Shown: piece after piece, positions 60,679 through 64,000 of the stretch
How positions within the stretch are numbered: the first letter of the stretch is position 1
Layout of the letters: every line of letters begins with the position of its first letter
Source of the DNA: Acidobacteriaceae bacterium TAA 166
GTDB lineage: Bacteria; Acidobacteriota; Terriglobia; Terriglobales; Acidobacteriaceae
Direction of reading: 5' to 3'
Length of the DNA: 64,000 bases
Assembly (NCBI GenBank): GCA_000421065.1
Contig: ATWD01000001.1
Location: 2,844,001-2,908,000 of the forward strand
Translations under genes and position numbers: made by a program
Notes under the pieces: generated by a model
Told to the model about the DNA's origin: nothing
Seen by the model: only the letters and a program-made list of their open reading frames with translations
Databases searched by the model: none

Positions 60679-63600
60679 CTAGAAGTTAATCTTGCCAGCG
60701 AACTGGAAGACGCGTTGACCGGAACCGGTAATCGTTCCAAAGGTTGAAAGGGGATCGAAGCCCAACGGATTGGTGGCTGAGGTGGCATTGGTTGATAAAA
60801 CCGAGTTGGGTACGGGATTGCTTGAAGAGCCGGCGTTGCCATGGTTCAGAACATTGAAGGCCTCGGCGCGGAACTGAAAAGCGACATCCTCATGAATGAT
60901 GAAGTTCTTGAAGAGGGACAGGCTGTTCTGGGACAGCTGTCCGGGCCCATATTGATCGTTGCGATGAAGATTGCCATACACGCCCTGAGGTGGAAGAGCG
61001 TAGGCTGTAGGGTCGATGCAGCTGGCTGTGGTTCCGTATTGAAGAATAAACGACTTGCTGCAATGATTTTTGCCCGGATGAACGTAGTTCGGACGCTGTC
61101 CGCTTCCTGGTATTCCTACGTAAACGCGGTCGCCGGATGAGGTCACATTGAACGGAATACCACTGCGAATATCGAGGATTCCGTTCAGCTGCCAACCTCC
61201 CAGGGTTTCACGCATCCACAGATTCTGAGCATCAAAACCAGGAAGGGCATAGGTAAAGGTGGTTACAAAACGATGACGAATATCGTTGCTCGCATTTCCG
61301 TAGTCGAGTCTGAGATTGCCTTGCCACATGGCACTACCGCTGGAGTTCGCGTCGTTCGACGTGTCAAGATTGTGTGACCACGTATAACTCGCAGTTCCAG
61401 AGAGACCGTGGGCCATACGTTGTCTGAGGATGGCGGTAAGACCATGGTAAGTGGCGAAGCCATCGTTCTGAATCGTACGAATCTGGCCCCAGTATTGGTT
61501 AGGCCGATTCGCATTGATAACTGCCGTCGATGTGGAGTAGCGGCTTGCGGGCGCATTTGGCCCTGGAGGTGCTGGTTGGTTGGAGTACCAGCTCTCGTTC
61601 AGATGAACGCTCCTCGATCCAATGTATTGAAGCTCAAAGCCTGCGTTGCGCCATGCCTCCTGACCGACATCCACATTCCACTGATACATCCGCTCGGAGG
61701 GAAGGTTCCAGTTCTGTGTAATGGCTGTGACGTAGGTGCCTAGCGTGCCTCCGACCGGCGAGATCGAACCAGCCCCAGGAGAAGGCGTCTGGAAGGTAAC
61801 GTCAGGAGGACCTGAGCCGGCCTTGCGACCGGTGAAGACGGTAGAAGAAGAATAGGGATAGTTTTGATTCGTAAGTGTGAACGCGTTGAGCTGAACCGCG
61901 TTGTAATAGATGCCACCACCTCCACGAATGACCGTCTTGTCTGTAGCGCGATACGAGAAACCAAGACGCGGCGCAATGTTGTCATGACTCGGGTTGGTGT
62001 ATTTATAACCGGGATAACTGATCGCGTTCTGCGCGTTGGTGCCACCCTGCGCGGGATAAAGCGCGATCTGATCCGGCGTGAGTTTGCGACCGACTCCATT
62101 CAAACTGTATGCGGCCTGAGGCAGTTCATAACGCAGGCCATACTGAACGGTGAGCTTCTGGCTGACCTGCCAGTTATCCTGAACAAAGAAACCATCGCGC
62201 CACTGACCGACCTCAACCTTTACCTGGTAATAGGGGGTCGTGTCGGATGCAGCGGCCGAAAGAAGAAAGTCAGCTGGTGCTGAGCCTGTGTACTGACCGT
62301 TGAATGTAAATGTTCCTCGGGCACCGTTGGTCGAGGCACGGCCGAGGGTTAGCTTTCGAAATCCGATGCCCGCCATCAGATTATGTTTGCCTCGAGTCCA
62401 GCTGATCTGGTCGTAGATGGTCAATGTACGATCATCTTGATACCAGTTGGTCCCATCGCTACCAAGCCCTTGGTAATTGGTAATGTTGATCGTGGGAAGA
62501 CCAGGATTGTTGTTCACGACATCAGCATTGAATCCTGGAATCCCGAGCGCAGAGCCCACCCCTTGGATATTGTTGTAGTCGAAGTAATTCAGGTTCTGGG
62601 TAGTCAGGATGTTGAAACCGCCACGGAGGTCATTGATGAGATTTGGAGTGATGATGTGGGTATATCCTGCCGCCGCATTCCGATTGCTCGTCGGTGTATA
62701 GCTGTTACTCGTAGGAACGATAGCTCCGCCAATATTGAACGTTTTGGTCCACGCAAAACGACCAAAGAGACGAACCTTGTCTCCAATATTATGGTCGACA
62801 CGATCTAACGTATTATCGGCATTAAGAATATTAGGAACATTGCCAACGAAATTATTTGTCAACGCCGAACTCGTAGGATTGGGAATGTACCCTAGAAGGG
62901 TTGCAGAGATAGGATTGATGCGATATCCAGCTAAATCGAATCGGTTTCCAGGAACCTGTGCACCTGTCGCAGGGTCCACTAATGCTTGAGAAACTTCGCT
63001 GAAATCGAGTGTTCTCATCTTGTTAGTAAGAACCGTGCCTTGCATCAGAGATGCATTGGATTGCCGAAGCCCCTCGTAGGAACCGGTGAAAAATGTTTTA
63101 TCGCGACCATCGTAAAGAAATGGAATGATTACTGGACCGCTTACAACAGCTCCGAAGAGGTTGTAGCGCACCTGGCTCTTCCGGGTTCCGGGAGTTGAGC
63201 CAAAGCTGTACGAGTTGAACATATCGTTCTGAAGATAGTCGTAGGCCGTGCCGTGGAACTTATTGCCACCCGTCTTTGTAATCATGTTGATATGAACGCC
63301 AATGTAATCGCCGTACTGCGCGGTGTAGTTTCCGTTCTGCGTCTGGACGGAGTCGAGCGCGTCTGGATTCGGCGACAGCGTGGCCGTGGTAATCAGGTTG
63401 TTGACGATCGAAATTCCATCGAGCGAGATGCTGTTATTCACTCCGCGCGTGCCGGAGCCGCTGGCCGTATTTCCTGGGGGGTTGCCGGTGAGCGTGCTTC
63501 CGCTGATGGTGATGTTCGACGTAGTGGCCGCCAGGTTGATCGCGTTGCGGCCGTTCAACGGAAGGTCATGCACTCTCTGCGCATCGATCGTCTCACCCAA

Positions 63601-63990
63601 CAGGGCATCATCGGTAGAGAGGGGAGGATTATCAGCCGAGATGCTGACCTCAGAGGCCGTCGATCCGACGCGCAAGAGCACATCCGTACGGACCGCCATG
63701 TTGATCGCGACGATAACTCCCTTTGTCACCGACTTGTTAAACCCAGGCTGCTCGACGCTGATGTCGTAAGTTCCAGGATTGATAAAGGTAATGGAGTAAT
63801 ACCCTTCCTGGTTGGTAGTGGCTGGATATTCGACCTTTGTATCTACATTCGTTCCTATAACTTTAGCTCCAGCTACTACGTTTCCCGTAGGATCCGTGAT
63901 AGTTCCAACCAAGGAGGTGTTGTTAGCGATCTGGGCTAACCCGACAATCGGACAAAGAATGAGGACGACAGCAACGATGACTTTTTTCAT
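60679..63990 (-). CDS. TonB-dependent receptor, Oar-like (second)
   Basis: 1103-residue receptor, same layout as the previous one: signal peptide (MKKVIVAVVLILCPIVGLAQ), carboxypeptidase-regulatory domain (SLVGTITDPTGNVVAGAKVI, then EGYYSITFINPGTYDISVEQ), plug (ITKTGGNKFHGTAYDYLQND) and barrel ending FQFAGKINF. The ATG at 63990 lies ten bases from the window end, so upstream neighbours are not visible. The base composition is more AT-rich than that of the first receptor. Substrate unknown. The two receptors are only distantly similar, so they are not a recent duplication. Confidence 0.9.
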   Translation of the reverse strand: MKKVIVAVVLILCPIVGLAQIANNTSLVGTITDPTGNVVAGAKVIGTNVDTKVEYPATTNQEGYYSITFINPGTYDISVEQPGFNKSVTKGVIVAINMAVRTDVLLRVGSTASEVSISADNPPLSTDDALLGETIDAQRVHDLPLNGRNAINLAATTSNITISGSTLTGNPPGNTASGSGTRGVNNSISLDGISIVNNLITTATLSPNPDALDSVQTQNGNYTAQYGDYIGVHINMITKTGGNKFHGTAYDYLQNDMFNSYSFGSTPGTRKSQVRYNLFGAVVSGPVIIPFLYDGRDKTFFTGSYEGLRQSNASLMQGTVLTNKMRTLDFSEVSQALVDPATGAQVPGNRFDLAGYRINPISATLLGYIPNPTSSALTNNFVGNVPNILNADNTLDRVDHNIGDKVRLFGRFAWTKTFNIGGAIVPTSNSYTPTSNRNAAAGYTHIITPNLINDLRGGFNILTTQNLNYFDYNNIQGVGSALGIPGFNADVVNNNPGLPTINITNYQGLGSDGTNWYQDDRTLTIYDQISWTRGKHNLMAGIGFRKLTLGRASTNGARGTFTFNGQYTGSAPADFLLSAAASDTTPYYQVKVEVGQWRDGFFVQDNWQVSQKLTVQYGLRYELPQAAYSLNGVGRKLTPDQIALYPAQGGTNAQNAISYPGYKYTNPSHDNIAPRLGFSYRATDKTVIRGGGGIYYNAVQLNAFTLTNQNYPYSSSTVFTGRKAGSGPPDVTFQTPSPGAGSISPVGGTLGTYVTAITQNWNLPSERMYQWNVDVGQEAWRNAGFELQYIGSRSVHLNESWYSNQPAPPGPNAPASRYSTSTAVINANRPNQYWGQIRTIQNDGFATYHGLTAILRQRMAHGLSGTASYTWSHNLDTSNDANSSGSAMWQGNLRLDYGNASNDIRHRFVTTFTYALPGFDAQNLWMRETLGGWQLNGILDIRSGIPFNVTSSGDRVYVGIPGSGQRPNYVHPGKNHCSKSFILQYGTTASCIDPTAYALPPQGVYGNLHRNDQYGPGQLSQNSLSLFKNFIIHEDVAFQFRAEAFNVLNHGNAGSSSNPVPNSVLSTNATSATNPLGFDPLSTFGTITGSGQRVFQFAGKINF

Positions 63991-64000
63991 GGTTTTAAAT

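Overview
The window looks like chromosome from an Acidobacteriota, most likely Terriglobia / Acidobacteriaceae (Granulicella-, Edaphobacter- or Terriglobus-like). The basis is gene content: a complete alternative complex III locus feeding an A2-type caa3 oxidase, two Oar-like TonB-dependent receptors with carboxypeptidase-regulatory N-domains, a giant secreted choice-of-anchor-D protein, a HpnI-like hopanoid glycosyltransferase, Tat-exported enzymes and high GC with C/G-ending codons. Genus is inference; there is no rRNA gene here.

Layout. 1-709: the reverse-strand start of an AlkA-type DNA glycosylase, cut by the window edge. 1335-15234: one long respiratory operon, actABCDEF - conserved small membrane protein - sco - coxBACD, closed by an intrinsic terminator. 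Electrons go from quinol through ActB/ActC/ActF to the ActA/ActE cytochromes c, then to the cytochrome c domain of CoxB and the CoxA oxygen-reducing site; Sco loads CuA. 15378-36184: housekeeping and envelope genes. These are a GT39 glycosyltransferase, a Rieske oxygenase, prmC and prfA separated by four unrelated genes, two small unknown genes, cysK, an ATP-dependent DNA ligase, a P-loop NTPase, two MacB-type permeases, a HpnI-like glycosyltransferase, a sugar epimerase and a UDP-sugar 6-dehydrogenase. 36630-41243: a 1537-residue secreted BNR/HYDIN-domain protein. 41462-45396: Tat-exported SelA-like PLP enzyme, DHFR-family reductase and M19-type dipeptidase. 45556-60530: a glycan locus in which two tandem paralogous membrane-anchored putative regulators diverge from GH92 and GH38 alpha-mannosidases, a heparinase II/III-like protein and a TonB-dependent receptor. 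60679-63990: a second, convergent TonB-dependent receptor.

The most distinctive signal outside genes is a family of intergenic, long-hairpin repeats: ten copies (A-J), 20 to about 240 bp, between 751 and 41452 and none that I can see in the last 22.5 kb. Ends are GCGCTGCCGCGCGGGCCC on one side and GGCCTGCCGGCCGGGCCC on the other, in inverted orientation around a GTCACTTCGTGAC box. Some copies are full length, others are end-to-end deletion forms, and four are flanked by short locus-specific complementary sequences. Two copies bracket the block that separates prmC from prfA. Positions and motifs were read by eye; no searches or alignments were run.
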